Part shown: positions 1 to 11,410 of the stretch, in pieces
Layout: the number at the start of each line of letters is the position of its first letter
Numbering within the stretch: position 1 is the first letter of the stretch
Assembly: GCF_000400465.1 (NCBI RefSeq)
Contig: NW_008806274.1
Coordinates: 310,001-374,000, forward strand
Length of the DNA stretch: 64,000 bases
Direction: 5' to 3'
From: Wallemia ichthyophaga EXF-994
Lineage: Eukaryota > Basidiomycota > Wallemiomycetes > Wallemiales > Wallemiaceae
The notes under the pieces: generated by a model
The model's input: the letters and a program-made list of their open reading frames with translations, nothing else
What the model was told of the DNA's origin: nothing
The model's database searches: none
Position numbers and translations under genes: made by a program

Positions 1-934
1 TCAATAGACTTGTTGCCTCTGACACCGTTGCCCCATGACTTCCTGTGTTGCTCGTACTTCTCAATGAAGTTGGCGTTGCATGCCTTAACAAGAGCAGCGA
101 GCTCAGATTGGTCTTCAGCACGAACATCTTGGATGGCGGCAACAGCAGCAGTCTTCTTGTGCACAACAGTTCCGAGACGAGCCTTACCCTTAACGATAGC
201 ATAAGGGACACCCATCTTACGGCAGAGTGCTGGCAAGAAAACAACCAACTCAATTGGGTCAACGTCGTCAGCAATGAGGACGAGGTTTGCCTTCTTTGCT
301 TCAACGAGTGCAACAACGTGGTTCAAACCGTACTTGACAAAGAGTGGCTTCTCTGAAGCAACCTCCTTACCCTCAGCCTTAGAAGCAGCAGCTTGAGTAA
401 GACGAGCCTTCTTCTCGACCTTGCTCTCTGGGCGGTACTTGTTCATAAGCTTGAAGGCTTGAGTGGCGGTGTTCTTGTCCAAGGTGTTGCCGAATTGGGC
501 AATGCTTGGTGGAACCTTCAGACGCTGGTGGAGGATAACCTTTTGACGTTGGAGGCGAACGTATTCTGGCCACTTGACGAATCTGGTCAAGTCAGACTTT
601 GGACGGATGTCTTGACCTGTGACTGTGTAAGCAGTAGTCTAAAATTCTCCTGAACAACACCTACCAATGCCGAAAGACTTTGGCTGTGACTCGAAGAGTG
701 GGTTGGTGACCTTCTTCGTGGTCTTGCCCTTAGAGTATGGAGCTGGAGCTGGCTTCTTTCCTGTTCCCGCCTTTGGCTGTTGTTGGTGTTAGCGTGGCTG
801 TCATTGAGACGAGAGGCAACACAAAGGAAGAAGCCCTCGGAGCTCTAGCGGTGGTGTTCACCCAGCCAATTTAAATACTGTGTGCGCTGCCAATACAGGC
901 TAATTCACTTTGTATTGCCTTCAACACTAACCAT
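1..934 (-). CDS. RPL8: 60S ribosomal protein eL8 (3' end outside the window)
   Basis: Component of the large ribosomal subunit, of the L7Ae RNA-binding family. The translation starts [20 protein letters not shown] and carries the family core ([14 protein letters not shown], then [20 protein letters not shown]). Exons read 934-932, 776-665 and 616-1; about the last 20-25 residues lie beyond base 1. The first exon is only the start codon: ATG at 934-932 is followed directly by donor GTTAGT, and the 155-nt intron ends ...CAACAACAG at 777. The downstream in-frame stop rules out a simple unspliced N-terminus. The second intron (617-664) is 48 nt. Identity is very secure; the start exon rests on phase and on the match to the usual MPK... 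N-terminus. Confidence 0.95.
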
Positions 935-1851
935 TTCGACTGATTTTGCTCTGGTTCAAGAGGCGAGCGAGCCTTCGCTGCGAGAAATTTGCAGTGAAAA
1001 TTTATTTAAAATTTCTTCTTTACCGGTGCGTGATCCGTAGAAAATAAAGGTATTTAAAGGCGCTTTTTATCCACTTGCTTTCCTTCTCTGCCGTATTATG
1101 GATTTGAGTGTGCACGTAGTGCCATCCAGTTAAGCGTATATGCTTCAACATCTTTGTAATCAAAGTCCTTAAAACCCTTGCATAACTTTTTTTTAAAACT
1201 GTTGATCGCACCCATTTCCTGTAAATTCTCAGTTTACTTTGCTGCGTCACCATCCAGGCACAAGTCCGCAAGTAGATCATCACTAAATAGTTGCATAATG
1301 ATTGAATTATCTGAGAGTACTTTCAACACAGCGAACTCACCGCTCCAATCCTGTATTATTAAAAGTGATGCGGTCGAGCTTTTCCTGATGTTTGTGCTTC
1401 AATATAAGCTAATACGACTTCTACAACAAAACCTCATAATTCTCACTACATCACCAGATCGCTGATCCTGACTGGAGTTGACAGCGCTTTGCAAAGGTCA
1501 CAATGGTTTTGGCATGTCTCAGGGAGAGCAATTTGGAATTTAAAAGTACATATTTCTAATTACTCGACTTCCATGATTATAATGCACCCTTCCACCACCA
1601 TTATTTAGATTTTCGAAATCCATTGGTCGGAGGTTTGGCGACCGATTTCAGAGTTTTGGTGACCCTCACTTTTTTTTTTGCATCAACTGCATTTAATAGG
1701 CGTGCAGCGATCCAGAATGTCATTTATTCCTCTCTAGATCCAGGATTAAGCCCTGTGGACACTAGTGTCGTAAAATGTAAATCGCGTTTATGGCGCCAAA
1801 CACTTGAAATTTTTGGTTGCTTGAGGACTCAATCATCCAAAATAATTTCTG

Positions 1852-1957
1852 TCTATCGATGAAGCACGTGCGATCTTCCATTATTTCCTATAGCGTGCTC
1901 CAGATCGATGTCGGATCACAACTTCCGAACAGCCTACAGGGTGGCATTGAAGGCTCA
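1852..1957 (+). repeat. Diverged repeat, copy A
   Basis: About 105 bases that match the minus strand of 61101-61206 almost without gaps, at roughly three quarters identity by eye. The block ACAACTTCCGAACAGCCTAC is identical in both. It lies in non-coding sequence and has no terminal repeats that I can see, so it is best read as a fragment of an old dispersed element or duplication. Confidence 0.7.
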
Positions 1958-2084
1958 AGGATATGATTTCAGGACATAGCAAAAGGGTATGAATATGGGC
2001 GGCTGACAAAATTATGATCAACAGCGACAGGAAAAGAAACAATTTCAGGATCATAGCTCAGGTTTTGTTCAAATTGCTAAAAGT

Positions 2085-2246
2085 ATGGCCAAGGGTGAAA
2101 TTGTTGAAGGAGTGGATAGAGATGGCCTTTATATTAGTTACGCACGTCAGGAATGCTTGTCAGCGCAGATGGGCAAATTAAGAAATTCAATGTTCTCAAT
2201 TTCAGAAATCCCATTCGGACTGTTTGTGATTGAGCAGATTGAATAA
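2085..2246 (+). other. Short open frame, possible gene relic
   Basis: An ATG-to-TAA frame of 53 codons, open upstream to about 2008. Its composition looks protein-like (for example SISEIPFGLFVIEQIE at the C-terminus) but I recognise no family. It begins about 130 bases downstream of repeat copy A, so it may be part of the same relic. It could equally be chance. Confidence 0.2.
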
Positions 2247-2660
2247 GACTGTATGATGGCATATTAACAGTAAAATCACTAATGCTATAACCAAAACTCT
2301 CATAAGATATCCATGAAGCCCATTTATCCCACATGAAAAACACTAAGATAGCGTTCTTAGAAGCAGAGAAGCTACTCAACAAGAATTGTACACTCAAGCC
2401 GAATCCTCTACAGATGTCCTCGCGAATGTTTCCACATTAATTACCGCAGAACATACCTTTTAGAGTGAGCTGCCCGTGGTGTCGCCGCTCGCGAGCGCAG
2501 GAGGAGGGAAAAGGTGTAGAGAAGAGAGCCACACATTGTAGCACCTCAGAGGAAGTGGCAAGTGAATAAATTAAATTTTAAATTCTGTCTGCGCGGTGGG
2601 CTGGTTTTCTACCAGCGATCATCAGCAACGCAACGGCACACACGTACACACGCAACGAAA

Positions 2661-4479
2661 ATGGACGACAATATAGACTGGCCGGTGATATACCAGCGAA
2701 TTCGGACTTCGTTCCAGAATGCGCTGGCTGAGTCAATCGTGAACAAGCTGAGAAAAGACCAATTCAACAGATCTAGTTTGTATCAGCTGCTTAAAATAGC
2801 GGAACACAAGAACGATGACGCGACATCCCTTGAATATTTACATGGCTGGGCTAATTCTGAGAACTACGATATTATACCACCCCCAAAACGTGGCCCAGGT
2901 CGACCACCGAAGTCATCCCAGCCGGAGGATGACGAGACTGTCGATATCCCCTACAAGCACGTATGGAAGACTGGTGATCCTGTGCTGCTCCAGAATACAC
3001 ACAAACCTACGGAAAAAGTCGGTGGCGGTCAGGCACTCTATACGACCTTCCCGGCTAGGATAAAACAGGGCATCAGCACTCTTATGCAGCCAGTCAACGC
3101 TACCCTTAACCCTCAAGGTGTTATCGAGCCAAAGTATAGCAATCCACAGAAAGAAAGTCTGGCGATGCAGGCGATTGCTAATTCGAGAAGGAAGGGTCAT
3201 GTGAATTATGCAGAGAAGGATCCAGATGATTTCGAGGATGAGGGCGAGAGTGATGATGAGTCCGGCAGTCGCAGACGGTCGTCGAGACGGCAGACCATGG
3301 ACGGTGGATCGACTGGACCATCCACACCCCTACCAAGTGGTACCAAGCGTGGTGATCAATATAGCTATGTTGGTCCATACCTCAGCGATATCCCACCAGG
3401 CTCGTCGATAGTGTCCGAGTATTTAGATAAGGACAGAATGTTCAGATTGCAATACGCTTCAGAGAGAGATCTCGAGAGTAGCGCTGCGAGAACATTCTTG
3501 CCGGTTCCGATAAGGATAGAAATTGACCACGAAAATTGGAGACTGAGAGATACATTCGTCTGGAATGCCAACGAGACTGTGCTCAGACCCGCGACGTTCG
3601 CAGAGGGCTTGTGCAGTGATCTCAAGATCCCAACCAGACCATACGCTGATCAAATAGCTAGCTTGATGCAGCAGCAAATCGAAGAGCATCAAGCTGTTGT
3701 TGAAGTAGACGTCAGTCATAGAGAGCGTCTCAAGGAGTTGAGTAATGGTGGCTTAGTTACCGTCCAAACCACAAAACCGGGAGAAGATGAAGATGACTAT
3801 GAGAGCAACTTGGTGTATCTCCGTGAAAGGCCTCAAGAGCGCAAATTTGCAGGCGCTAAACAGGTCGAAGAGGTGGATGGACCACCTGAAGAGCAAGATA
3901 TAGCGATGAATCTGGAGACTGACTTGAGGGTCATTTTGAATGTGCGTATGTGTATTTTGGGGTTATTTAGCTGCTCACATTACTACAGCTCGATGTGCAA
4001 TTCGCCAACTTCCACCTCGTCGATAAGGTTGAGTGGGATTTGTGCTCACCGATGCCACCAGAGCTTTTTGCCGAGACGCTGTGTCTGGATCTCGGTCTGT
4101 CGGGAGAAGCCAAGGCAGCAATAGCACACGTCATTCACGAAGAACTCATCAGACACAAGAAAGAGGCGATTGAATCAGGGCTCATGGGAGCATCGACAGG
4201 CCAGCTTTCAGACTTAGACCACCCACTGTTTAACGGGAAAGGTCCAAGGAAGCTGGAGTCGGTGTGGAGAGAGTGGCATGAAGCAGACGAGTATATTCCA
4301 CGATTGAACTATTACGCAGCTGCAGACATTGAGAAGCGTGAGCTTGAGAGGGAAAAGTCAACCAGGTGGGTGTGCAGACTTGCTTTCTGCGCCGCTAACA
4401 GGAACACTGCAGGCGCATGCGCAGAGACATATCGAAACCGGGTACAGGGTTTGGGTCGAGACGCAGATATGGCCGCTAA
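2661..4479 (+). CDS. SNF5: SNF5/SMARCB1-family chromatin remodelling subunit
   Basis: Core subunit of SWI/SNF- or RSC-type remodellers. Exons 2661-3941, 3989-4365 and 4413-4479 give 574 residues. The N-terminal 60 residues are helical and unassigned; an AT-hook-like GPGRPPK follows at about residue 78. The two SNF5 repeats run from LPVPIRIEIDHENWRLRDTF to the region after the first intron (LDVQFANFHLVDKVEWDL). The C-terminus is basic (RRMRRD...SRRRYGR). An in-frame ATG-like start exists farther upstream, but MDDNIDW at 2661 follows a low-complexity leader and is preferred. Whether this is the Snf5 or Sfh1 orthologue cannot be told from here. A SWIRM/SANT partner lies at 32893-34765. Confidence 0.9.
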
Positions 4480-4709
4480 TACAATATATATTCAAACAAA
4501 AGTACTTTGTGTATGAGAGCGTGTGACTGACGTAAGATAGAGGAGAATGGGAAGACAAGCGGTAATTGTAGAAACATTGAATGATATTAGGCTAATTGAT
4601 ATCATGCCTTCTCTGTGGCTAGATTTCGTCACTCAAAATTTGGCTAATTTGGCTACTCCAATGATTTAAATGCGCTAACATTCCTCTCTCCCAAGCGTCC
4701 ATTACTAAA

Positions 4710-6742
4710 ATGTCTGCAATAAGTGCAAAATTCCCAGTCGACCTTAAATCTTTCAAGAAGCTCTCGCTCGATTACAAGTCCGTCGCGCTGTTTTCTCGCC
4801 GTTTTTCACGCTGATCATTGGACAGAAATCCACAACTGAGCCAGCAGCAGAGAGAAGATCTCTTGCACAACATCAACGTATTCAGAGACGCCATCGTTGC
4901 ATTTACTGCTACTGGTATGTGTCGTTGCCGTGATTGTCCTGGATGACGTCACTTATCGTCCCCTCAGGTTCTGCAAGAGGTGTTTCCGGTCACACTGGTG
5001 GTCCATTTGATACAGCCCCAGAGGTGTGCATCCTTCTCGCTTTCATGAATGCAAACCCTGAAAGATTCGTCGATACCTTCTTCGATGAAGCTGGTCATCG
5101 TGTTGCTACGCAGTACCTCCTTTCTGCACTTGACGGTCATATTGAGCCAGACCACCTCCTTAACTACCGTGAAGCCTACTCTAAACTCCCTGGTCACCCT
5201 GAATTGGGCTTGTCTGACGGTGTCAAATTTTCTTCAGGCCGTCTCGGACACATGTGGGCTATGATCAACGGTGTCGCTCTCGCAAACAGATCTAAGAATG
5301 TTATCTTGCTTGGATCTGATGGCTCGCAACAAGAAGGTAACGACGCTGAAGCGGCTCGTCTTGCCGTCGCTCAAAATCTCAACGTTAAGCTCTTCGTCGA
5401 TGACAACGACGTCACCATCTCAGGTCACCCTTCACAATACATGAAAGGATTCAACACAGCAAAGACTCTTGAAGGACATGGCTTAAAGGTGTTCAGAACT
5501 GAGGGTGAAAACATTGACAAGTTGTATGCATCTGTCTGTGAGATTGTTGCGTACGATGGTCCAGCTGCTGTTGTTGCGTCGAGAAAGATCGCTCCACAAA
5601 TCGAGGGCATCGAGGGTGAATCTCACGCCCACGATGTTATCCCAGTCGCTGTTGCCAAGAAATACCTCACCAAGCGTGGCTACAGTGAAGACCAACTCAA
5701 ATTCTATGACGACATCAAGGCACAAAAGTACCAATACGAACACGTTGGTGCATCTAAGGATGTCGGCGCCAACAGAGTCATTTTCGGTGAATCTGTCAAC
5801 ATGGTCCTCGACAAGCTTTCAAAGGAAGAGGCAGCAAGACGTGTAATGGTTATCGACTCGGATCTCGAAGGTTCAACTGGTTTGAAGGGTATTCACTCAG
5901 CCCACCCAGAAGTCTTTGTTCCATCTGGTGTCATGGAGCGTGGTAACTTCTCTGCAGCAGCTGGATTCGGATTTGGAGGTAACGGCGAGCGTCAAGGTGT
6001 ATTCTCAACCTTTGCAGCCTTTTTGGAAATGTGCTTGTCAGAAATTACAATGGCTAGACTTAACAGGTGCAACTTCCTTTGTCACTTCTCTCACTCAGGT
6101 GTGGATGAGATGGCTGACAACACTTGCCACTTTGGTCTAAACCACTTTTTCGCCGATAATGGTCTTCTTGACACTGCTCAAACCAACCTTTACTTCCCAG
6201 CTGATGGAGAGCAGATGAAGGCGGTTGTACAGAAGGTATTCTTCGACAAGGGACCAAAGTTTGTATTCTCTACTCGTGCCAAGGTACCATATATCTTGAA
6301 GGAGGGTAGTGAGACAAAGCTTTTCGGTGACAACTACAGCTTCGTTCCAGGAAAGGAGGAATTTATTAGGAAGGGGTCTGCAGGATATGTCGTTTCATAT
6401 GGTGACATGCTCCACCGCTCATTGGACGCGGTTGAGCGTCTGCGTAAGGAGGGAATTGATGTTGGATTGATCAACAAGCCAACACTCAACATTGTGGATG
6501 AAGATGCCATGCAGGTATATGGCAAGACAGGATTTGTGTTGGTAGTTGAATCAATTTCACAGAAGAATGGTATGGGATCGAGAATGGGTACACAATTGCT
6601 TCAACGTGGATTGACAACCAAGTATGATTACATGGGTGCGACAACCGAGGGATGTGGAGGAGTTGCGTACCAAATCAAGCACCAAGGATTAGATGCACCT
6701 GCGGTCCAAGATAGAATCAGAAAGATTGCAGGACGTAAGTAA
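4710..6742 (+). CDS. Transketolase-family thiamine-diphosphate enzyme
   Basis: Predicted thiamine-diphosphate enzyme of the transketolase superfamily, 643 residues from exons 4710-4777, 4826-4914 and 4968-6742. The ThDP-binding region is seen as LLGSDGSQQEGNDAEAARLA then DDNDVTISG (GDG...N type signature). A pyrimidine-binding domain follows (VMERGNFSAAAGFGFGGNGE) and a C-terminal transketolase domain (GYVVSYGDMLHRSLDAVERL). The sequence differs from textbook yeast Tkl1 and resembles a transketolase-like group common in filamentous fungi and basidiomycetes, whose exact substrate I cannot name. Cytosolic: there is no targeting signal at MSAISAKFPVDLKSF. Both introns use good GT-AG sites and keep phase. 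Confidence 0.85.
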
Positions 6743-6780
6743 AGTAAAAAGGGTATCACAATTGACGATATGTATATGAT

Positions 6781-7020
6781 TTAATGATTTTTGTTCAATT
6801 CGATTGCTTTATGTATTTTGTCTTGTTGAGATTGAATCTCTGATGCATTCCTCTCAATTCCCCTCTCAAGCTCGTCTGTATCGATATTCACCGCTGTTTC
6901 GTGTCTATTGAGGATTGCAGCAACGACGTCTTCAACGTTTGATGTCGTCACTTGGCTTGAAATTTCTTTAAGAAGTTGCTCATTTGAAAGCTCATGCTGA
7001 TTGTTGGATGTAAAGTTCAT
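6781..7020 (-). CDS. Small hypothetical protein, 79 aa
   Basis: A single open frame starting MNFTSNNQHELSN. It is acidic and hydrophilic with heptad-like spacing in the C-terminal half (ELERGIERNASEIQSQQ), so a short coiled coil is likely. I do not recognise the family. A possible spliced coding segment lies immediately upstream on the same strand (7047-7763) and this frame could be its last exon rather than a separate gene: an acceptor after CTCTAACCTCAACCACCAAG would join in phase. It is tail-to-tail with the transketolase-family gene, 38 bases away. Confidence 0.45.
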   Translation of the reverse strand: MNFTSNNQHELSNEQLLKEISSQVTTSNVEDVVAAILNRHETAVNIDTDELERGIERNASEIQSQQDKIHKAIELNKNH

Positions 7021-7046
7021 TTGCGGACTGCCTCGTCTTGGTGGTT

Positions 7047-7763
7047 GAGGTTAGAGAGGCCAAGTGACGATAGCAAACTTGCTAGGAGTATCGCTCAAAG
7101 CGAACTTTAAACGGACTTCCAGGTCTTTGTTGAAAGTCAGAAGAGTTGAACGAATGAAATAAAGCTTACTGGGAGTAGCGCAGACTATTTACAGGCAACG
7201 GGTTATACTCGCTCTACTATGGCCCCCAAGACGTTTTACAGCAAGGAAAAAAGGAAAGAAGTGTGGTACTCTTAAATACCGCAGCGACGGACGAGAAGTA
7301 CGTGACTCGCGCCTTGTGTTTGTTTTGCTTCGCGAACCCCGCTAAGCTCGTTCCTAGTTAAGGGTCTAACGGCGTACACAGAAGGTACTGTTGACTTTCT
7401 GAAAGTATGTCACAACGAAGTGATAGAAAAACTCATACTGGCCAAAGCCCTCGTTTGTGAATGGAATGTGGTTTTTGTCTTCTATATTGATGGACAAACT
7501 GCGAAGAGTTACTTCGCCCTCAAAAGACCGGCGCGACTTAAATCGCCTTTCCCTCGTCGAGCTCAATCGTCACTTCAACGAGAGACCGTTGCCTTTGTGA
7601 AACGTGGAGGTGTGATGGCCATTGACTGTTCCACAAGACTATGGGCCTTTATTTTGTACATTAACTCCCTTATTGATCCAAAGTAATACATTTTGTCAGT
7701 ATCTGTGGTGTCTTAAGGTTCTACGGATGCACCATCAAAAACTTCCTCTTCTGATTGATCCAT
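7047..7763 (-). CDS. Probable multi-exon gene, structure unresolved
   Basis: Several minus-strand segments read like protein but in different frames: MDQSEEEVFDGAS from an ATG at 7763, IVLWNSQWPSHLHVSQRQRS around 7650-7590, SINIEDKNHIPFTNEGFGQY around 7480-7430, SEYNPLPVNSLRYS around 7200-7165, and DLEVRLKFALSDTPSKFAIV near 7095-7050. A good donor (GTAAGC) and branch site (CTGAC) lie at about 7172 and 7140. I could not join all pieces in one phase and do not recognise the family. An ATG at 7763 would be head-to-head with the TAPT1-like gene, 26 bases away, as is usual here. Confidence 0.35.
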
Positions 7764-7789
7764 TGTGTGATCTACACCCAAGAAGCCCA

Positions 7790-9487
7790 ATGAGCCATGT
7801 GAGCTTTGATGTGTTTTTACTGTAAAATCTCATTATAATCCAGGATTTCTACTACTCTGAGCCTTCTTCTCCACAAGAAACTCACTCGGTGACGCCTTCT
7901 CTGTTGGATTATCTGAAAGACGAGTTGAGCTGCGTAGACGCGGCGGAGACGGAGAACTACAAATCAGAGCGAGTTTCAAACTTCTTAAAGATTCCACTAG
8001 CGATTGAGAAGGTCATCGCATTTGGCAGCCTCGTCTGTCTCGATTCATTCCTGCACACGTTCACTATCCTCCCATTGCGGGGACTTATAGCTGTGAAGAA
8101 TGCACCCAAGCGTCTCAACGCTTCACAGAAGTCTGACATTCTCAAACTTACCTTGTTTCTCCTTCTCTCAACTTTCCTGTTGTTATACACTGAGCCATCA
8201 CGTATGTACCACGGTGTACGCGGACAAGACAACGTGAAGCTGTATGTAATATTCAACGCGCTCGAAATTGCCGATCGGCTGTGTTGTTCAATAGGGCAAG
8301 ATATCCTCGATACGCTATTCTCGCGCGCAAGTCTAACGCAAGCACCCACGACGACGCTTGTAGTGTATCTACTACTAGCGCTGGTTTATGGCATTGCACA
8401 CTCTCTGGTTTTCCTCTACCAACTAGTCGCGCTCAATGTCGCCGTCAACAGCTACGATAACGCTCTGCTCACTCTGCTAATAAGCAACCAGTTTGTCGAG
8501 ATAAAGGGAAGTGTGTTTAAGCGGTTCGATAAGGAATCCCTCTTCCAGATAACTTGCGCAGATATAGTTGAGCGTTTCCAACTAATGCTGATGCTAGGCG
8601 TGATTGCTTTCCGCAATCTGATCGAGCTGAGTGGATCAGACTTTACATACCTGCCTAGCGCATTCATAAGGTCTAACACTCAGCTTGAAATGATTTTCTC
8701 ACCTGTCTTGCTCGTCATCATGTCCGAGATGGCCGTTGACTGGCTCAAGCATGCCTTCATAACGAAATTCATGCACATACGCCCGAGTATCTACGCCCGC
8801 TTTATTGACCTGCTAGCTGGGGATTTGGTCCCAGAGAGCGTGGGCAGGAAGGGACGGAGTTTGAGCTCAGGCTCCAGCTCGCCGGGAGGACTATCCGCGC
8901 GCATCAGCCGCCGACTCGGCTTCGCGTCTATACCAATGGGGGCGTTTGTGGTGCGTGTTAGTGTACAGGCGCTCGGGATGCTCAACGATAGTTCAACTAT
9001 TGATGAATGTGCGCCATCTTCACATTCAAATGGGATGTCACAAGATGTTGCACATGAGTTGACACATTCAATATCACACGTTACTCTTCAGTGGTGCTTG
9101 CGGTTGCTTGTTGGCGTCGTCGCATGGCTCGTACTCCTCGCAGTCAAACTCCTCCTTGGCGTCCGCTTACACGCTTTAGCCCTTCACCGCCAAACTGATA
9201 CTGCAGCGCGCACCGCTGAGGATGTCCTCACTAACTTGCAGACTCCAATAGGGGAGAGCGAGGCATATAAGGTGGGTTGGGTTAGTATTGATGTTTTACA
9301 CTCACGCTCACACACCCTCCAGGACCAGCGCATTGATACTAAAATCAGCCTATCGTCACATGCTGACGACGTCCCAAACGCCCCAAAGGGCAAGATACCC
9401 CTCGAACAACTATCCAGATGTGAGTATGGGCGTGACGCGCTGACTCAGCTGACACTTTCAGATGACATGGTGAAGCGGATCTGGTAG
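7790..9487 (+). CDS. TAPT1/DUF747-family membrane protein
   Basis: Multi-pass ER membrane protein of the TAPT1 (Emp65-like) family, linked in yeast to membrane-protein quality control. Exons 7790-7798 (MSH), 7844-9271 and 9323-9487 give 533 residues. Family features are the early SLLDYLKDEL, the FLKIP segment, the loop NALEIADRLCCSIGQDILD and the NQFVEIKGSVFKRFDKESLF block, with hydrophobic segments between. The last intron (51 nt) is in frame and stop-free, so retention would add 17 residues. A longer first exon beginning at 7727 is also in frame, but it would overlap a likely antisense gene, so the start at 7790 is preferred with moderate confidence. Confidence 0.85.
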
Positions 9488-9701
9488 CTTTTGTAAGGAG
9501 GAAAGTGTGTTGTATTACTAGATTGATTAAGAAACAATTGGAACATTGAAACAGTAGAACATTGAAAAGTTGAAACAGGATCGAGTGAAAAAGAGTGTGG
9601 AATAATTGTTCATTCTTTGTGATATATGGTTGAGAAAGGTAAAAGATATAAGAGTAAACAGTAAGAGTTGGAATCCAGTCCAATCATCCACTCGGCGGCA
9701 C

Positions 9702-11250
9702 CTAAATACCCGAATAGGCGTCGTCGAGATTGAGAGAGGTAGAGTAGCGAGAGTTGATGTTAGTGTTAGTGTTGCTATACGCTGGTCTGTAAGTAGCCTG
9801 AGTGGTATCTACGCCTTTACTTGGGACGGTGTTTTCATAAGGGTTAGGGAGAAGGTCCACGTGGTTATTGAATGCGTTGGGTGTGTTGAGTGCGCTGCTG
9901 CTGCTGTCTCCAGCCGTGTACCTAGGCGGTGAGAGTGAGGGTGACGGTGACGGTGACGGCGATACGGACTCTGAGGGAGAGTGCGAAGGCGAGGCCGATG
10001 ACACGAGTGCCGCGTGCGACTGCACCGATGGCGACCTATCGATAAGAGGTGGCCGTGGGGGTATGAGTGCATCGCTGTAGTTGGGGAAGTAGCTAGGGGA
10101 GGGTGGTTTGTAAGGGGGAGCAGTGTGCACCAAGTGCTGCATGTGCGGTGGCTGCATGTTCTGCTTTGGGTTCATGTGAGGTGGCTGTATCTGAGGTGGC
10201 TGAGGTGGCTGCATCTGCTGCATATAAGGCATCTGCATCTGCATCGGCTGCATATGCTGTGGATATGGGTCGAAAGGCGAGCGAGGGTGCATTGCATGTG
10301 GCGGGGACTCAACGCGCGAGATCGGAGGAGCGCCCGGCACGTGTGCGAGACCAGGCAGTGACGGGAGGGGCATGTAGTTGGTGCTACCTGCTCCTGCAGC
10401 GCCCAGACCTGCCATGTTGGGTGCCGAGAGGGTGCTGTCGCGGAAACCTTGAGCTGAGACATGCATGTCGTTATTACCCTCATCCAAGCCCCCACTCACA
10501 CTGCCACTCCCATTGACATCGGGAATCATCTCACCCTCGTGCTTGAACGAGTAGCGGTTGAAGGGGTCGACGACGGTGCGGGTGCGCTTGCGTCGCACAC
10601 AGCAGCCTATGAGGATAGCGAGGAGGATGATGGCACAGGCACCGCCGGCTGCTATACCGGCAATGGCGCCGGTGGAGAGAGTGGGGGAGGAATTGTTGGA
10701 GGTGGAGGAGGTGGAGGAAGTATCTGCGGTGACTGTATGGACTTGGCCATTGTCTGGGTCTGTGGAGAGGGAGGGGTGGGAGGTGGGAGAGGGAGTAGGT
10801 GTGGATGAGCTGCTGGAGCTGCTGGAGCTGCTGGAACTGGAACTACTGGAACTACTAGAGCTACTAGAACTATCAGAACTATCAGAACTACTAGAACTAT
10901 CAGAAGAGCTTGAGCTAGTCGAAGTTTCCGTCTGTTGAGTTGAAATGAGAAACGTAGACAAAGTGGCAGGAACGTACGCTGTCGGAGGAGGGAGAGGAAG
11001 AAGAAGACGGTGAAGAAGACGGTGAAGAAGACGAAGACAAAGAAGACGAAGAAGACGGTGAAGAAGACGAAGACGTTGGGGATGAAGCGGCTGTGGCTGC
11101 TGTGTTGGTTTCGGTGCTGCTGTTGCTGCTGCTGCTGCCATCGCCGCCACTATCACCACCTTCACCCTCACTCTCACCGAGTACATCAGATAAGAATTGG
11201 CGGTGGTGAAGATGGCGGTTACGGTGGCTACTCAATCTCCTTTCTAACAT
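9702..11250 (-). CDS. Ser-rich single-pass membrane protein (Mid2/WSC-like architecture)
   Basis: About 500 residues from exons 11250-10978 and 10931-9702, joined by a 46-nt intron (GTACGT...AACAG). The order is a Ser/Thr-rich region with long serine runs, one hydrophobic segment at about residues 180-205 (GAIAGIAAGGACAIILLAIL) followed by a basic stop-transfer RRKR, then a Pro/Met/Gln-rich cytoplasmic tail. This layout matches fungal wall-stress sensor-type or Mid2-like proteins, where the Ser-rich part would be O-mannosylated outside the cell. No cleavable signal peptide is visible at MLERRLSSHRNRHLHHR, so either another 5' exon is missed or the protein is signal-anchored. The serine tracts are short tandem codon repeats. 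Confidence 0.7.
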
Positions 11251-11410
11251 TGAGTTTATAGGGTAATTTGGTATATTTGGTTTATTTTAAAGAAAGTCGT
11301 GTTTCGTGGTTCTGATTCGAGATACCTTTCGCAGCAGTCGCGCTCGGACACATATCTAACGAGATATGATGACAGATGAGATAAAAATATATATTTTTAT
11401 GTAAATACAT

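Larger units (their letters stand above)
935..2660. other. Gene-poor stretch of about 1.7 kb
   Basis: It holds the divergent upstream regions of eL8 and SNF5, one copy of a diverged repeat (1852-1957) and a short open frame with coding-like composition (2085-2246). Open frames of 60-95 codons elsewhere in it have no recognisable motif. No tRNA or known snRNA was recognised here. Confidence 0.6.

Noticed and set aside
777-931. Possible intron-hosted snoRNA in eL8
   Set aside because: The 155-nt intron shows no C/D box pair or H/ACA box arrangement that I can recognise.
1178-1465. A 95-codon plus-strand frame and an 87-codon minus-strand frame in the eL8 upstream region
   Set aside because: No motif, no splice partner, and composition like intergenic DNA.
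9868-10808. Several plus-strand frames of 70-137 codons opposite the Ser-rich membrane protein
   Set aside because: They are antisense shadows of its Ser/Pro/Met codon repeats and have simple, biased composition.
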